DNA from: Amorphochlora amoebiformis | Lineage: Eukaryota; Cercozoa; Chlorarachniophyceae | Assembly: GCA_054601695.1 (NCBI GenBank) | Contig: BAAHQB010000007.1 | Span: 868,001-932,000 of the forward strand | DNA: 64,000 bases | Direction: 5' to 3' | Shown here: one piece after another, positions 1-63,640 of the stretch | Layout of the letters: every line of letters begins with the position of its first letter | How positions within the stretch are numbered: position 1 is the stretch's first letter | Made by a program: the position numbers and the translations under genes | Notes under the pieces: generated by a model | Database searches by the model: none | The model's input: only the letters and a program-made list of their open reading frames with translations | What the model was told of the DNA's origin: nothing

Positions 1-900
<900 letters not shown>

Positions 901-962
901 TCATTTGTAATATAATTTGAATATTCCCACCAAAGAAAAGAACTTACCGAAATCAATTACAG

Positions 963-7211
<6,249 letters not shown>

Positions 7212-7251
7212 ATTCATCAAACTTACTTTTAGCTAAACATACTCTATGTAA

Positions 7252-7328
<77 letters not shown>

Positions 7329-7544
7329 GTACATGTGTATTTCCACAAATTTATTTATTTATGTACACCAAACACGCACAAACCCTTAAACCTAAACTTA
7401 GCCAATTCACCCTAACCTACGCAATTCAACAACAGATGGAGGGCCAAAGGGGTCATCAAGCAGCCGAAAGGGGTATCCGCTGGTGCCGCTGGTGTCGGGG
7501 GATCCCCAAAAAACAGAGGGAGGCGGGGTCTTTGTTCGGGCGGG

Positions 7545-17299
<9,755 letters not shown>

Positions 17300-17459
17300 A
17301 GCAAGAGATATACGTTTTAAAGCTTGTATTCAACGATTCGAATACATCATGCGGGAATCATACGGGCCGATATTGTAACGTGAATCTTTGTAGTCACTAT
17401 ATCTAGTTACCCGTGAACTTCATGGAATAACTCGTAAGACATCATACTGACTATGTCTA

Positions 17460-17537
<78 letters not shown>

Positions 17538-17538
17538 T

Positions 17539-17594
<56 letters not shown>

Positions 17595-17642
17595 TGTGTG
17601 TATGTATAAAAATGTTCAACAGTTACAACTATATCCTGATGT

Positions 17643-17687
<45 letters not shown>

Positions 17688-17695
17688 CATGTAAG

Positions 17696-17737
<42 letters not shown>

Positions 17738-17738
17738 G

Positions 17739-17771
<33 letters not shown>

Positions 17772-17935
17772 GATATTTACATATATATATATATATTTAC
17801 ATTATATATATATGTACATATATATATATATAATGTTGTATGTATATGATTACAAGTACATGTATATCGTAATACCGGTATGTATATGTATCATGAATCA
17901 TGATGTACATGGCCGGGTTTGAACTTCATGTAAAC

Positions 17936-18017
<82 letters not shown>

Positions 18018-18202
18018 TATATATATATCACGATGTATAACCGTTATATATATAAATATATATATATATATGTAAAATATATATATATATATATATACAT
18101 GTATATATACAGAGTATATATATTTATATATATGTATATATATATATAGATATATATACATATATATACACACACACACACATATATATATATATATTTA
18201 TA

Positions 18203-18254
<52 letters not shown>

Positions 18255-18301
18255 ATGTCATTGTATACGTAGCACTAGTACCTAAACGAACAGAGAAATA
18301 C

Positions 18302-18384
<83 letters not shown>

Positions 18385-18405
18385 TATATATACATGTATA
18401 TCTAG

Positions 18406-18436
<31 letters not shown>

Positions 18437-18513
18437 TACATGTGTACATGTACAGTATACTACCTAGCTGTAATATAATACAATATGTGCATGTGTATAT
18501 GTCTATGATATAC

Positions 18514-18586
<73 letters not shown>

Positions 18587-18718
18587 TTTTCTCAAGGATA
18601 CAAGTCGCCCATAAGGCCAGAAGTAAAATTAACGCGTCCAGTGATGCATGTTCGTAACTTGTACATGCACGAGTTTGGCTCACTTAGGACAGTGCTCAAT
18701 ACGGCAACGGCGACACGT
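17300..18718. other. Intergenic region between convergent cofG and the Dad2-like gene
   Basis: About 160 nt of unique sequence follow the CofG stop, then TA tracts interrupted by short unique pieces (17600-17640, 17830-17930, 18250-18300, 18440-18500) and 18590-18718, which is the 3' flank of the reverse-strand gene. I see no convincing exon and no clear polyadenylation signal. Confidence 0.5.
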
Positions 18719-19137
18719 TCACTCCTTGATCTCCATCTTCACGAAACATTCAGGAACAGGCTCTCCCATGGTACCGAACACATTTTCCCAATTCTTGAGG
18801 ACCTTGCTCATCTCTGTTTCCATACATATTTAAGATATCGTGGTGATTCGGAACAGACCACTCCCTCTGCTTGAATTTGGTACTCTCATCCATCCCTTGG
18901 CGAAACCCAGTAATTCCCAACAGTCCTAATGCGCTCCCTATCTTCCCGTACACAAATTTAACGCCCTTGAATGCACACAAAAATTCCTAAAAACTCACCT
19001 GACATTCCGTGATTGAGATCCTCCATCTTTTTCGAGATAGTCTTCAGGTACACTACGAGCTTGTCTGTCGACGACTTCATTTGGAGTAGGTTTTGTAGCT
19101 CACGATGCCGCTGTTGCACGTGGTATATGTCTGCCAT
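18719..19137 (-). CDS. DAD2: DASH/Dam1 complex subunit Dad2-like, 2 exons
   Basis: The DASH complex couples kinetochores to microtubule plus ends. On the reverse strand, exon 1 runs from ATG 19137 to 18999 (46 codons plus 1 nt) with a consensus gtgagt donor. The acceptor cag lies before 18813, and exon 2 runs to a TGA at 18721-18719. The product is 77 residues. The first half is a short helical region with the Dad2-like pattern QQRHRELQNLLQMKSSTDKL followed by a Lys-rich helix. The second half carries VLKNWENVF, which matches the conserved NW-x-x-V signature near the Dad2 C-terminus. Length and layout fit Dad2 (usually about 75-130 residues). Both exons are in TA-free sequence. Other small coiled-coil kinetochore proteins are the main alternative; the NWENVF motif is what decides me. 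Confidence 0.72.
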
Positions 19138-20183
19138 CGTCGCAAAGTGGTTCCCGCTCTCGCCTTTTTAGCAGGGCAAATCGAGGGCATTATGTTGATA
19201 TCAATACTTAATATGATATTTTGAGCAGTGATATATCAAATATCTAAATAGTACTTTCAAGATATCTTTAATCTTCCAAGCTCGGGATTGGATGGAAATC
19301 CCGGCGTTATCTCGCCTCTCCGGTTCAGGTATCCAGGTGTACATATTTTTATATGTGGATATCAAGATATACATCTTGGTATATATGGATATCAATAATT
19401 TGATATTCGCATAATATTTATCTAATATTCAGCTCCTTTCTTGGTGGTGAAGCAGAGCACGGGCGAGGTGCGAGGAAATGCGCGTCCTGCACGTCGGGAT
19501 CGCCGCCGTAGTACTCCTTATGGTAAAAAAATCAAAGGAATAAGTGTGTTACTGAGGATAGGGAAGGGGAGGGGAGTTGACGGCCCATTTCTATGTTTTT
19601 TGGGGAAGGATGATCTATGGAGACTCTTTATGTAACATATATACACATATACACACATATATATACACATATATGTATTTGTATATGTATGTATTTATAT
19701 ATATTTATAAATATGTATAAAAGCTATGTATCATGTGTTCGCAATCAACCAGGTGGTGAGCTTGGTGGGTACGATATCAATGTTTGAAGACAGCTCACAG
19801 GTCACTATCCCCGATAGTGAATAGCTTAATAGTGAGATAGGATAGAACGGGGAGAATCGAGCATCAGCTCATAGGATGAATCTATCCCGATCGGACGATC
19901 GAGCTTGACAAAACACCAAAGGAGACTCTCGGAAGAGGGTGAGAGGAATGGATGACATACTGAAAAGAGGTAGCGACAGGACAGAAACATAGAAGGAATA
20001 TGAGAGAGACACAGAGAATGAGAGATAATAAGAGTCAGAGAGATAGGCACCCAACCCCCGCAAACCCTAGCCCCAAACTATACAATTGATTCCCTTACCT
20101 TACCTGTCCATCGCTTTCCACTTTCATTTCTCTCTCTCTCCCTCTCTCTCTCTCTCTTCTTCCTCCCCCCTATTTTCTTTTAT
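19138..20183. other. Unique intergenic region upstream of the Dad2-like gene
   Basis: TA-poor sequence. It holds the likely reverse-strand promoter and 5' leader (19138-19200), an ATATC/GATAT-rich stretch (19195-19430), a G-rich island (19440-19610) whose short frame I do not trust, and a CT-rich pyrimidine tract (20100-20180) just before an ATG at 20184. Both flanking genes point away from it, so it may act as a bidirectional promoter region (inference). Confidence 0.45.
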
Positions 20184-20513
20184 AATGTCTAAGTTTAGAC
20201 CTTACCAACACGCACAGCAACCTCACCCCCATGCTCGAATCAAATCCCTTGGAGTGCGAACGTGCATGTACGAGAACTGCATAGGATGTAGAACACTTGG
20301 ATATGCATATTTACAGTTAGAAATATTGCGCCCTGGTGTGGAGATGGCGAGGGGAGGATTAGGAACTACGTCAGCTTCGCCTTCCCCTGAATCACATGAG
20401 GTGTGTGCTTCATATTTACATATAAAATTTATATCTATATATTAATATATAATATATGTATATATATATATGTAATATATATATATATGGTATATATATA
20501 ATATATATATATA

Positions 20514-20566
<53 letters not shown>

Positions 20567-20589
20567 CATGTACACACACACACACACGC

Positions 20590-20641
<52 letters not shown>

Positions 20642-20706
20642 TCTATTTATTTAGGGAGGGTTAGGATCTACGTCAGTTTTGCCCTTCCCTAAACCACATG
20701 AGGAGG
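20184..20706 (+). CDS. Putative gene start with a duplicated exon; product unknown
   Basis: An ATG at 20184 follows a pyrimidine-rich leader and opens a frame beginning MSKFRPYQHAQQ with several Cys (CMYENCIGC) that runs to a donor near 20401. A second island, 20655-20706, has an AG acceptor and a gt donor. Its sequence is a diverged repeat of 20353-20400: both translate to a GGLG-(S/T)TS...P...HE phrase. Either both are exons or one is a decaying copy. It could be the 5' part of the laminin-G-like gene that follows, but the phase into 21476 does not match (phase 0 against the required phase 1). I do not recognise the product. Confidence 0.35.
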
Positions 20707-20749
20707 TCAGTGTGAATGTATATATATATATATATATTATATATATATA

Positions 20750-20799
<50 letters not shown>

Positions 20800-20823
20800 T
20801 AGATATACATGAATATGTATTAG

Positions 20824-20866
<43 letters not shown>

Positions 20867-20922
20867 AATATACACACACACATATATATATATATATATT
20901 ATATATTATATATATATATATA

Positions 20923-20974
<52 letters not shown>

Positions 20975-21125
20975 AAATATTATATATATATATATATACA
21001 TATATATAAATATAAATAATATATATATAAATGTATATGTGTGTATACATATATAATATGTGTGATATGTGTGAATATATCAGATGTGTATTATATGTAT
21101 GTAAGTACATATATGTAAATGTACT

Positions 21126-21209
<84 letters not shown>

Positions 21210-21223
21210 TATTATATATATAT

Positions 21224-21330
<107 letters not shown>

Positions 21331-21475
21331 TCTTCCGACCACTCGAAGTGGTACATTTATTCTTATATACTATGAACATATTTATTTCTTAGACTAGATA
21401 TACATGCATACATCATGCGGACGAACATATACATTTGCAAACATATACGCACCAATCCATACATTCAAAACCCAG

Positions 21476-26655
<5,180 letters not shown>

Positions 26656-26711
26656 GTACATCACTGATACTAATTATTATACATTTAGATATCTATGGAA
26701 TACGTTATATA

Positions 26712-26753
<42 letters not shown>

Positions 26754-26847
26754 AATATATATGTATATGCAGGTATAATTATATGTTAGATACATCATAT
26801 GTATGTCATTTATATATATATATATATATATATATATGTTATATATA

Positions 26848-26885
<38 letters not shown>

Positions 26886-26922
26886 ATGTATATATATATA
26901 TATATATGCATATATTTATAAT

Positions 26923-26967
<45 letters not shown>

Positions 26968-27030
26968 TTTACATAAATATGTATGTATATGCCTGTACAA
27001 TTATATGTATGTATACATAATATGTATGTG

Positions 27031-27072
<42 letters not shown>

Positions 27073-27073
27073 G

Positions 27074-27213
<140 letters not shown>

Positions 27214-27374
27214 ACATACATATACACATACCTATGTATACATGAACACATAATACAGTATTTCATAAACAACTCTATGTACACATACATATTCTTATGC
27301 GTTACACATGATCACATACATACAGTATTTCATGGTCAACTCTTCCGACCACAACTGTATAATACATCCACCCT

Positions 27375-28080
27375 CCCCCATCTACCAGTAACCCTAACCC
27401 TAACCCCACCCCAACCCTAACCCTAACGCCCAACATTAACCCTAACCCTAACCCTAGCCCTAACCGTAACCCTAACCCAAACCCTAACCCTAACTCCCAA
27501 CCCTAACCCTAGCTCTAAAACTCAACCCTAACTCCTAACCGTAACCCTAACCCGCAACCCTAACGCGCACCCTAACACTAACCCTAACTCTGGCTTTCAC
27601 CGTAAACCCAACCTAACCCTAACCTTGGAACCCAACCTGAACCCTAACCCTAACTCCAAATCCTAACCCTGCCACCACCGGTATTGACAGAAAGGAAAAT
27701 ACCTTAATCAGACCGTGCAGGCAAATTGGGAGTCCTAACCCTAGTCCCCAAAGCTATTAACCCCCAACCCAAATTACCCCAACCCTAACTCTAACCCTAA
27801 CCCCAAACCCTAATTTTTCCGCTAACCCTAACCCCCAACCCTAACCGCAACCCTAACTCTAATCATGACCTGCCCCAACCCTTCCCTAACCCTAACCCTC
27901 AAACCCTAATCCTAAGCCTATCCCCCTTACCCTAACCCTAATCCTAATCCCCTAACCCTAATCCTAACCCTAATCCAACCCTCTTCCTAACACCAACCCT
28001 ACCGATGTAACCCTAACCCCTAACCCTAACTCTAACCCTATAAATCTAATCGCAACAGTAACCCTAACCCTAAACTACTC
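27375..28080. repeat. Interstitial telomere-like array, C-rich (CCCTAA) orientation, about 0.7 kb
   Basis: Many CCCTAA units with point variants (CCCCAA, CCGTAA, CCCTAACTC) and one unique insertion near 27675-27735. It lies between the laminin-G-like exons and the islands after 28560. I see no gene in 27240-28560; the 28132 frame is a TG-rich low-complexity stretch. Confidence 0.92.
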
Positions 28081-28364
28081 AGTCTCACTCTCCTTGTCAT
28101 CCAGCCATGCTAAGGCTGAACCCTCACGAGCTTGTGTACACAAGTCAGTCAATTTTTGAATCTATGTATGGCGTGTACTTATGGGTGCATGATGGATGTG
28201 CATGATGGATGTCTGAGGTCTTGGCTATGTGTTGGGTTTGACATGTGTTTGTGTGTTTGTGTAAATGTATATGTATGTGTAGAATATGTGTTTGGGGTGG
28301 AACGTTGTATATGTTTAAGGAAATATGTTATGTGGAATATGTATGCATATATTTGTATATGTTC

Positions 28365-28420
<56 letters not shown>

Positions 28421-28624
28421 CATTTATACATATATATATATATACAATATATTCGACTATATTCTATCTATTATATCTATCTATGCTATTGCGTGTGTAT
28501 ATGTATATGTGTGAGATATAAATACACTTACATATCCATATACATACAACATCACAACCGTAGATGGCACGCGTAAATTCACCCTCCACACGGCCGAATG
28601 TCCGGCTCCCAGTTCATCCAATGT

Positions 28625-28855
28625 CACCTCTATGGAGACCGTTCGATGGAGAGAGGGGACAGAGAAGATAGAGAGGAGGGGGGGCGAGGAGAATAGAGCT
28701 TGAGAAAGGAGAGAAGAAGGTTGAGAGGGATGGATGAGAGAGAGGGGGGAGACGGAGGGAGAACGAGAGAGAGATAGTGAGAGAGAGAGAGGGTGTGAAG
28801 AGAGTAAAATAATGATAGATATAGATATGTGGATAGGTGAGAGAGGGAATTATAT
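28625..28855. repeat. GA-rich purine tract
   Basis: Interrupted GAGAGG/GGAGA purine run on the plus strand. Serine/leucine-rich frames on the reverse strand are by-products of the composition. Confidence 0.75.
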
Positions 28856-28950
28856 ATACACACACACAAACACACATATATATATATATATATACATATA
28901 TATATACATACATATATATATACATGGAAATATATACACATACATATATG

Positions 28951-28990
<40 letters not shown>

Positions 28991-29014
28991 TTATATATAT
29001 GTATATATATGTAT

Positions 29015-29049
<35 letters not shown>

Positions 29050-29224
29050 AGCAAGACCACGTAGTTAGAGCAAGAGATTTCCGAACTGCTCACCCTAATA
29101 CCAGCCCTAACCCTAACCCTAACCCTAACGCTAACGCCAGACGCCCTCCCCACTACCTCACGTCCTATACATCATTGGTAAGCCCTCAAATTACAAAAGA
29201 GAACCTTACTCTTAACCGTGACTG

Positions 29225-29480
29225 TCTCTTGGTTTCTCTCTCTCTCTCTACTCTCTGTCTCACTCTATCACTCGCTCTCTCTCAGACAATCTCTCACTCT
29301 ACGTCTCGCTCTCTATGTAGCGCTATATCTGTTTCTGTCTAGCTCTATTCTGCTGTCTTGCTATGTGCCCCGCTCTCCCTCTACCGTTATATCTGTTAGT
29401 ATTTAGATCCATCTTTGTCCTTTTGTCTGTCCTTCAGGCTACCTTGCTCTCTCTCTCTTCCCTCCACTTTCTGTCTGTGA
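29225..29480. repeat. CT-rich pyrimidine tract
   Basis: CTCTCT/GTCTCGCTCT-type tract giving low-complexity Ser/Leu frames. It follows a short telomere-like patch at 29095-29130. No supported exon lies inside it. Confidence 0.7.
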
Positions 29481-29605
29481 ATGTTTCATATAGATATACA
29501 TCATATGTATATAATATATATATATATATATACATACATGCATATATATATATATATATATATGTATATCTATCTACATGTATGTATATATATATTTATG
29601 TGCGC

Positions 29606-29709
<104 letters not shown>

Positions 29710-29783
29710 GTGTGTGTGTGTGTGTTTGTGTGTGTATTTGTGCATATGTACACATATGTTTGTGTTGCAATGCAATGTATATA

Positions 29784-29820
<37 letters not shown>

Positions 29821-29831
29821 ATATATATATA

Positions 29832-29873
<42 letters not shown>

Positions 29874-29999
29874 ATCTGTTGATGTAATCTTTTTGTTGTT
29901 CAGGCCATCTGCGAACATTTCCATTCACGCAACACTTTGGACCGTTCTTGTGTCCTCAGCTCAATATATCCAGATCCTTTCTCACGGTCCGTATATAAT

Positions 30000-30099
<100 letters not shown>

Positions 30100-30114
30100 A
30101 TATATATATATATA

Positions 30115-30297
<183 letters not shown>

Positions 30298-30426
30298 CAT
30301 ATGTATTATACATATATATATATATATATATGTAATTAAGTATGTATAATATATGGTAATATATTTATATATTATTATATATATATATATATATAATATA
30401 ATATATATATATATATAATTTTTTTT

Positions 30427-30478
<52 letters not shown>

Positions 30479-30542
30479 ACATACACACATATATGTATAT
30501 ATGCGTATGTGTGGGTTGTACACACATATACGCGTATACATG

Positions 30543-30634
<92 letters not shown>

Positions 30635-30659
30635 TACATACATACGTAACATACATAAG

Positions 30660-42600
<11,941 letters not shown>

Positions 42601-42904
42601 GTAAGGGTGCATTTTCGACTACTTGAAAATGTATTTCTACGGATGAGTAGTTTGATAACGGATAACACTCAGGGAGCTTGAGAACGTCAGAATGAAGTGT
42701 GTCACTGGAACCCGAAATTGACCCGGTGGATGAATGAGTCAAGTGAGTGCGCAAATTAGATACTAGATCGAGATAGTCTATTAACAGCCGCACGATGATT
42801 TATCTCAGACTGACTATACGCTAGAGACTATCACCTGATGATCTAACTTAATCGGATACCTGGAGCAGTATAATTTATTTGATGCAAATGCCCGCAATAG
42901 TGTT

Positions 42905-43400
42905 TTTAGAATTTCGAATTATTCGGAATAATGCTATTCGAATAATTCATAATATTATTCGAATTCAATTTTCTCAAACTCATTATTCTATTTCATTATT
43001 CGAATAATGATTTCTTAGTACTAGTACTTTAGTCTACTAGCTAGCTAGACTACGTCTAGACTAGAAGACTCTAGAGACCTAGGAGACTCTATATATATAT
43101 ATACTAGTTTAAAATTATTCTAGAATTTCGAATTATTCGGAATAATGCCATTCGAATAATTAATAATATTATTCGAATTCAATTTTCTCAAACTCATTAT
43201 TCTATTTCATTATTCGAATAATGATTTCCGCTAGAATTAATTATTCGTAATTATATATTCGAATAAATTAAGTGACTGGTACGTACTAATACAGTATATA
43301 TCTAGTATATATAGTAGTCTAGGTAGTAGAGTCTCCTAGGTCTCTAGACTAGTAGAGTCTTCTAGTCTAGAACTAGTCTAGCTAGTAGACTAAAGTACTT
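42905..43400. mobile_element. Foldback/MITE-like element with about 85-bp terminal inverted repeats
   Basis: A CTAG-rich left arm at 43018-43094 starts AGTACTTTAGTCTACTAG. The right arm, about 43325-43400, is its reverse complement (ending CTAGTAGACTAAAGTACT). Inside lies a copy of a roughly 115-bp AT-rich unit with ATTCGAATAAT palindromes (43118-43232); a second copy of that unit lies just outside the left arm (42905-43015). There is no coding capacity. The long imperfect arms and lack of a gene fit a non-autonomous foldback transposon (inference). I could not define a clean target-site duplication. Confidence 0.7.
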
Positions 43401-44144
43401 CCGAGAGTTTTAACGTGCTGAACTTGAGTCACTTAACTATGATCTAGATGCTAGGATGATCTCTAGATCTCGATGATTTTCAATATTCTTCCAGTCTCTA
43501 GAGTCTTAGACGTCAGATTGATTCGGTACTTACTAGCTTTGTGTACATTTTCGAAATCGAATTTAGCAAAATAAATCTCATAATCAGTTCATAACTTCCA
43601 GAATTCCTGCGACATTTAAGTTATCTTCCCTAGCACATGAGACTTTAAGACACCCAATTTATATCAAATAGATGCCAAAATAACTCGATGCTTGAGGTTG
43701 TCTGAAGAAATCCCAAAAAATTCGCTGTATTTCTTGACTATGAAATTTTTCTACTAAGGAAAGTTGCTTTCTTTCAAGGATACAACCCGCTTCAAATCCA
43801 GGTTCGCAGTAGCCACTACTTAGCGTGCATCCAGCTGGTAGTGAGGATACCTTGCTCGCCTAGTCACATCTTGTATGTACAATTCGACAGATATATACAA
43901 ATCCATCGACGACGACGAATGAAAGACGGCGATGGGAATCGGCGCGCTCCAGTCTGTATATCTTCTTTTCTTATATTTAACCTAGTTCTTTTCCAAGATT
44001 CAGGTAGCCATCATCCGCGCACTCCTGGAATTTTCACCTTTAAGATATAACCCTTCACGATCGAAGCCAGAGAGTTGAAGAAGTAGTTGAAGTAGAGTTC
44101 GAAGAATGTACGAAGCCTCCAAGAATCTTACCCTTGGCAAAGTC
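43401..44144. other. Unique intergenic or 3' flanking sequence
   Basis: TA-poor sequence downstream of the stop of the reverse-strand gene ending at 44145. Short frames exist on both strands (plus 43841-44050; reverse into 44000) but none has a splice context I trust. A reverse-strand Ser-rich open stretch at 42600-42790 ([15 protein letters not shown]) could be a further exon of that gene. Confidence 0.4.
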
Positions 44145-45195
44145 TTAACACCCCTCTTGACACAGCGAGATGGTATCGCGATGAGGCCCCGTCTTGATAT
44201 CATCGCCAGTCGACGCGTTGGTGAGGATATCGTTCTGGAAGTTGTTGAGGATGGAGTTGTCGAATATAGCTCGCTCGTCGAATAACAGGTCCACATCCTC
44301 GATGCCAATGTCCGTGTTCCATGAGTTTCCAAAGCTCGGCGATGGCACCGCGCTTTTAGGAGGTCCAGCAGCTGAGAAATCCATTACAGGAGGCTTCGAG
44401 GAAGGCTGCGCCACTGGCGGACTCATGAATTCCGTCTTGGCGGATGAGGTTGACGAACTTGATTTGAGATCCCCGGCAGAAGCACTGCGAGCCAATGGTG
44501 CCAACTTCCGCACGGAGCTCTTGATTCTGTGAGGCTTAATTGGCCTACTGGGTGGAGTAGGCACTTGGAAGTCCACGATAGGGAAGGCGGCCGCCGACTT
44601 TGGATGTGTGAAGGCCCTGATCCTCTTATCTGAAGACTTCTTTTCTTCCTTTTCCGGTTCCCTACGGCGCTTCACACTTCCCAAATTCATAGGGAGAATG
44701 ACTTTAGGCACCGTATTGGAACGTTTGTTCCTCCTAAACATCTGGAGGGACGCGTATAGCTGGGGGCTGAGGATCGCTACGGGCTCCATCTTGTTGACTG
44801 CAAGGCCGTGGGGTGTATGTGTGGCGACGGTGCCGTCGACAGAATTTTGGACTGGAATCACCTAAGAAAATACATCCGATTTATTAAAAATATTCATAAC
44901 TGTATGAGCCGAAAATCGAAGGAAATAGACTTAAAATGTCGCTCTAATATATTTGACGAACTATAGCGCGAATTTTTAATAATGAAACGTAGTTATGGAG
45001 GTGTTAGGCTCCATTTCTCCGAAACCTATGACACTTTAGCTATTATTGTGTCCCATGCAGGCCAAGATGCAGCGTTCTAGCGAGATCACGGGAACATGCC
45101 GCTGTATATTCTCAAGCCTACCTTTCCCTTTCTTTCAATCGTTGCAAAAAGTATTGAGGTAGATGTGGTGCCCGCGCGATCATCAGGATTATTCC
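44145..45195 (-). CDS. Disordered basic protein, probably nuclear; 5'-partial, 2 exons
   Basis: Reverse strand: exon 45195-45122 (incoming phase 1, ending ATIERKGK) has a gtaggc donor; the acceptor ttag leads to exon 44861-44145, ending TAA. The large exon has 717 nt of open frame, the longest non-repetitive frame in the window. It begins VIPVQNSVDGTVATHTPHG, then carries basic clusters (RRNKRS, SVKRRREPEKEEKKSSDKR) that look like nuclear localisation signals. A Ser/Pro/Ala-rich linker follows, then an acidic hydrophobic tail (GIEDVDLLFDE, SILNNFQNDILT) resembling an activation or binding motif. I do not recognise a family; a transcription or chromatin regulator is a guess from composition. 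Upstream exons are missing: the island at 45268-45237 does not fit the required phase. Confidence 0.65.
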
Positions 45196-45239
45196 TGCAA
45201 AGATAAGCACTTGTTTTTAGGAATGTGTCGTGTCTACTA

Positions 45240-47970
<2,731 letters not shown>

Positions 47971-48096
47971 ATCATCCAAAAAATTTATCAAACCAAGCTC
48001 TCGCTGGCTCCGAGCCTCGCCTATGGTGGGTCGTGTTGCTCGGGGTCGCTGCGGGTGGAGGCAGAGACTGTTCGTTGTTCTGTTGACCCGGTGAGG

Positions 48097-49431
<1,335 letters not shown>

Positions 49432-49739
49432 CCAGGGCGAACCTACAGTTTTAGAACTCGTTTGTTTGAAGGCAGGTTTACTTCTCATAAGTGGGTGCAC
49501 ACCTTTGAACACTTGTTATCCGTCGCCTGAGCGCGTTCACCTGCTGATGTACAAGGGTAAGTCGTCAGTGTCTCCCAAGCTTTCAATTTTCCAAGCAGTT
49601 TGGGCCTATGGATCTACAGAAAGCTTGTCACTGAGAATCTAATTAGTAGGTACCTAGACTTTCCTGTCGGTTGGTCTCGTGTGTTGCGCCAACCAGGAGG
49701 ATATGTGTGAAGATGACGGCTAGAACCGCCATAGATAGT

Positions 49740-50410
49740 TGATTAGACGTCTGGAATCTCATCATCCTGAATCCAAACATCCACCAAAAAATGTCCCGAG
49801 AACTTTGGAGGTAATAAAACCGATTTGATAGAGTAAGTCCGGTCTCGTACCCTTGGATGGCAGGGAAATCGACGCGTAGGCAGGGGAATGGCGTCGGGGT
49901 TCAATTTCAAAAAGTGCCGACTTTTTATTATTTCTGAAATGTCACCAGGCGTGACCAATTCGGGATCCAAATTGTTGAAGGTCTTAGAGGTTTCGAATCA
50001 CAGACACGTGTCGCTCCGTGGTGGAGGACGGACTCAAGGCTTTGAAGGGATTTGCGCTGTCCATCTTCGGTATATCCGAATCATCCCCCCTAGGTACCTC
50101 CTGTATACCCGTTGTACTCTTGAATACTATTCCCTTTCCCTTTGCATGGATACTATGCCACACTGGAGCAAAAGTGAAAAAAAATTGATTTTAGCCGGAA
50201 CTGACTGCATGTACTCATACACCTCTCCTGAGATTTTCCAACGGTTGTCAGAGATGATGTTTTTACAAAAAAAACTCTGGTGCCCTGGGAAACCCCGGGG
50301 TTGTGGGGTGATCACGGGGGCATGCGTTATGGGGCATACGTGTTCCGATGAGGGCGGAACCCCTTTGCTGATGCTCATGTCGAGCTTTCTTTTGAATATC
50401 AAAACATGAA
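49740..50410. other. Unique island with overlapping open frames on both strands
   Basis: Plus strand 49888-50409 is open for 173 codons. The reverse strand is open at 49970-49743 (phrases DPELVTPGDISEIIK, FLVDVWIQDDEIPDV) and, in another frame, at about 50160-49993 (DSDIPKMDSANPFKALSPSS). The two reverse frames would need a frameshift or a 25-nt intron to join. I cannot decide which strand is coding; protein texture slightly favours the reverse strand. Confidence 0.4.
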
Positions 50411-50515
50411 TGTATCAATAAAACGTACATAACAATAAATACCATAGGATTTCATGCTCATCGTCTTTTGACTGACTGTCTATGGTTGCAGGCTGTTTTT
50501 AGTCAGATTTTGTGC

Positions 50516-62949
<12,434 letters not shown>

Positions 62950-62950
62950 G

Positions 62951-63014
<64 letters not shown>

Positions 63015-63046
63015 TATATATATATATATATATGTAAATATACATA

Positions 63047-63118
<72 letters not shown>

Positions 63119-63240
63119 ATATATATATGTGTGTGTGTGTAAAATATGTAATATATATATATACATATAAACATTATATATATATATATAAGTTTAAAGG
63201 AAATACAGTAATGTACATAAAAAAAATACAATGTAATTAA

Positions 63241-63640
63241 ATGTTAGGGTTAGGCTTAGGGTTAGAGTTAGGGTTAGAGTTAGAGTTAGGAAAACGAATA
63301 CAGTATAATATAATACAATGTACATAAAAGAAATTATAATATAAAATAAAATAATGTTAGGGTTAGGGTTAGGGTTAGGGTTAGGGTAAGGGTAAGGGTT
63401 AGGGTTAGGGGGTTAGGGTTAGGGTTAGGATTAGGATTAGTATTAGGATTAGGGTTTTAGGGTTAGGGTTAGAGTTAGGGTTACAGGACTAGGATTAGGG
63501 TTAGGATCAGATTATTCAGCATGTCTTAGTCCGAGGACCATTGACTCGTTTGGGTTGTAGTTAGGGTTAGGGTAAGGGTTAGGAATAGTGTTAGGGTTAG
63601 GGTTAGGTTGGGGTTAAGGTTAGTAATATTGTTAGCCAAT
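63241..63640. repeat. TTAGGG telomere-like array, G-rich orientation, with shared tag
   Basis: TTAGGG units at 63241-63290 and 63355-63480, then the 47-bp tag 63501-63547 (exact reverse complement of 58144-58190), then more units. A short AT-rich stretch (63291-63355) splits the array. It probably lies within the next intron of the pseudouridine synthase gene. Confidence 0.9.

Noticed and set aside
19441-19635. 64-codon frame beginning MVVKQSTGEVRG
   Set aside because: Short, no splice partner, no recognisable features; left as intergenic.
27375-28080. Possible true chromosome end or CRISPR-like array
   Set aside because: Genes continue on both sides and the units are degenerate hexamers without spacers, so it is an interstitial telomere-like array.
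28132-28521. 129-codon frame with many Cys and Val
   Set aside because: TG-rich low-complexity sequence that grades into TA repeats, open in overlapping frames.
49888-50409. 173-codon plus-strand frame as a firm gene
   Set aside because: Opposite-strand frames are equally open and protein-like, and it has no clear splice link to the exon at 50492; reported only as an ambiguous island.
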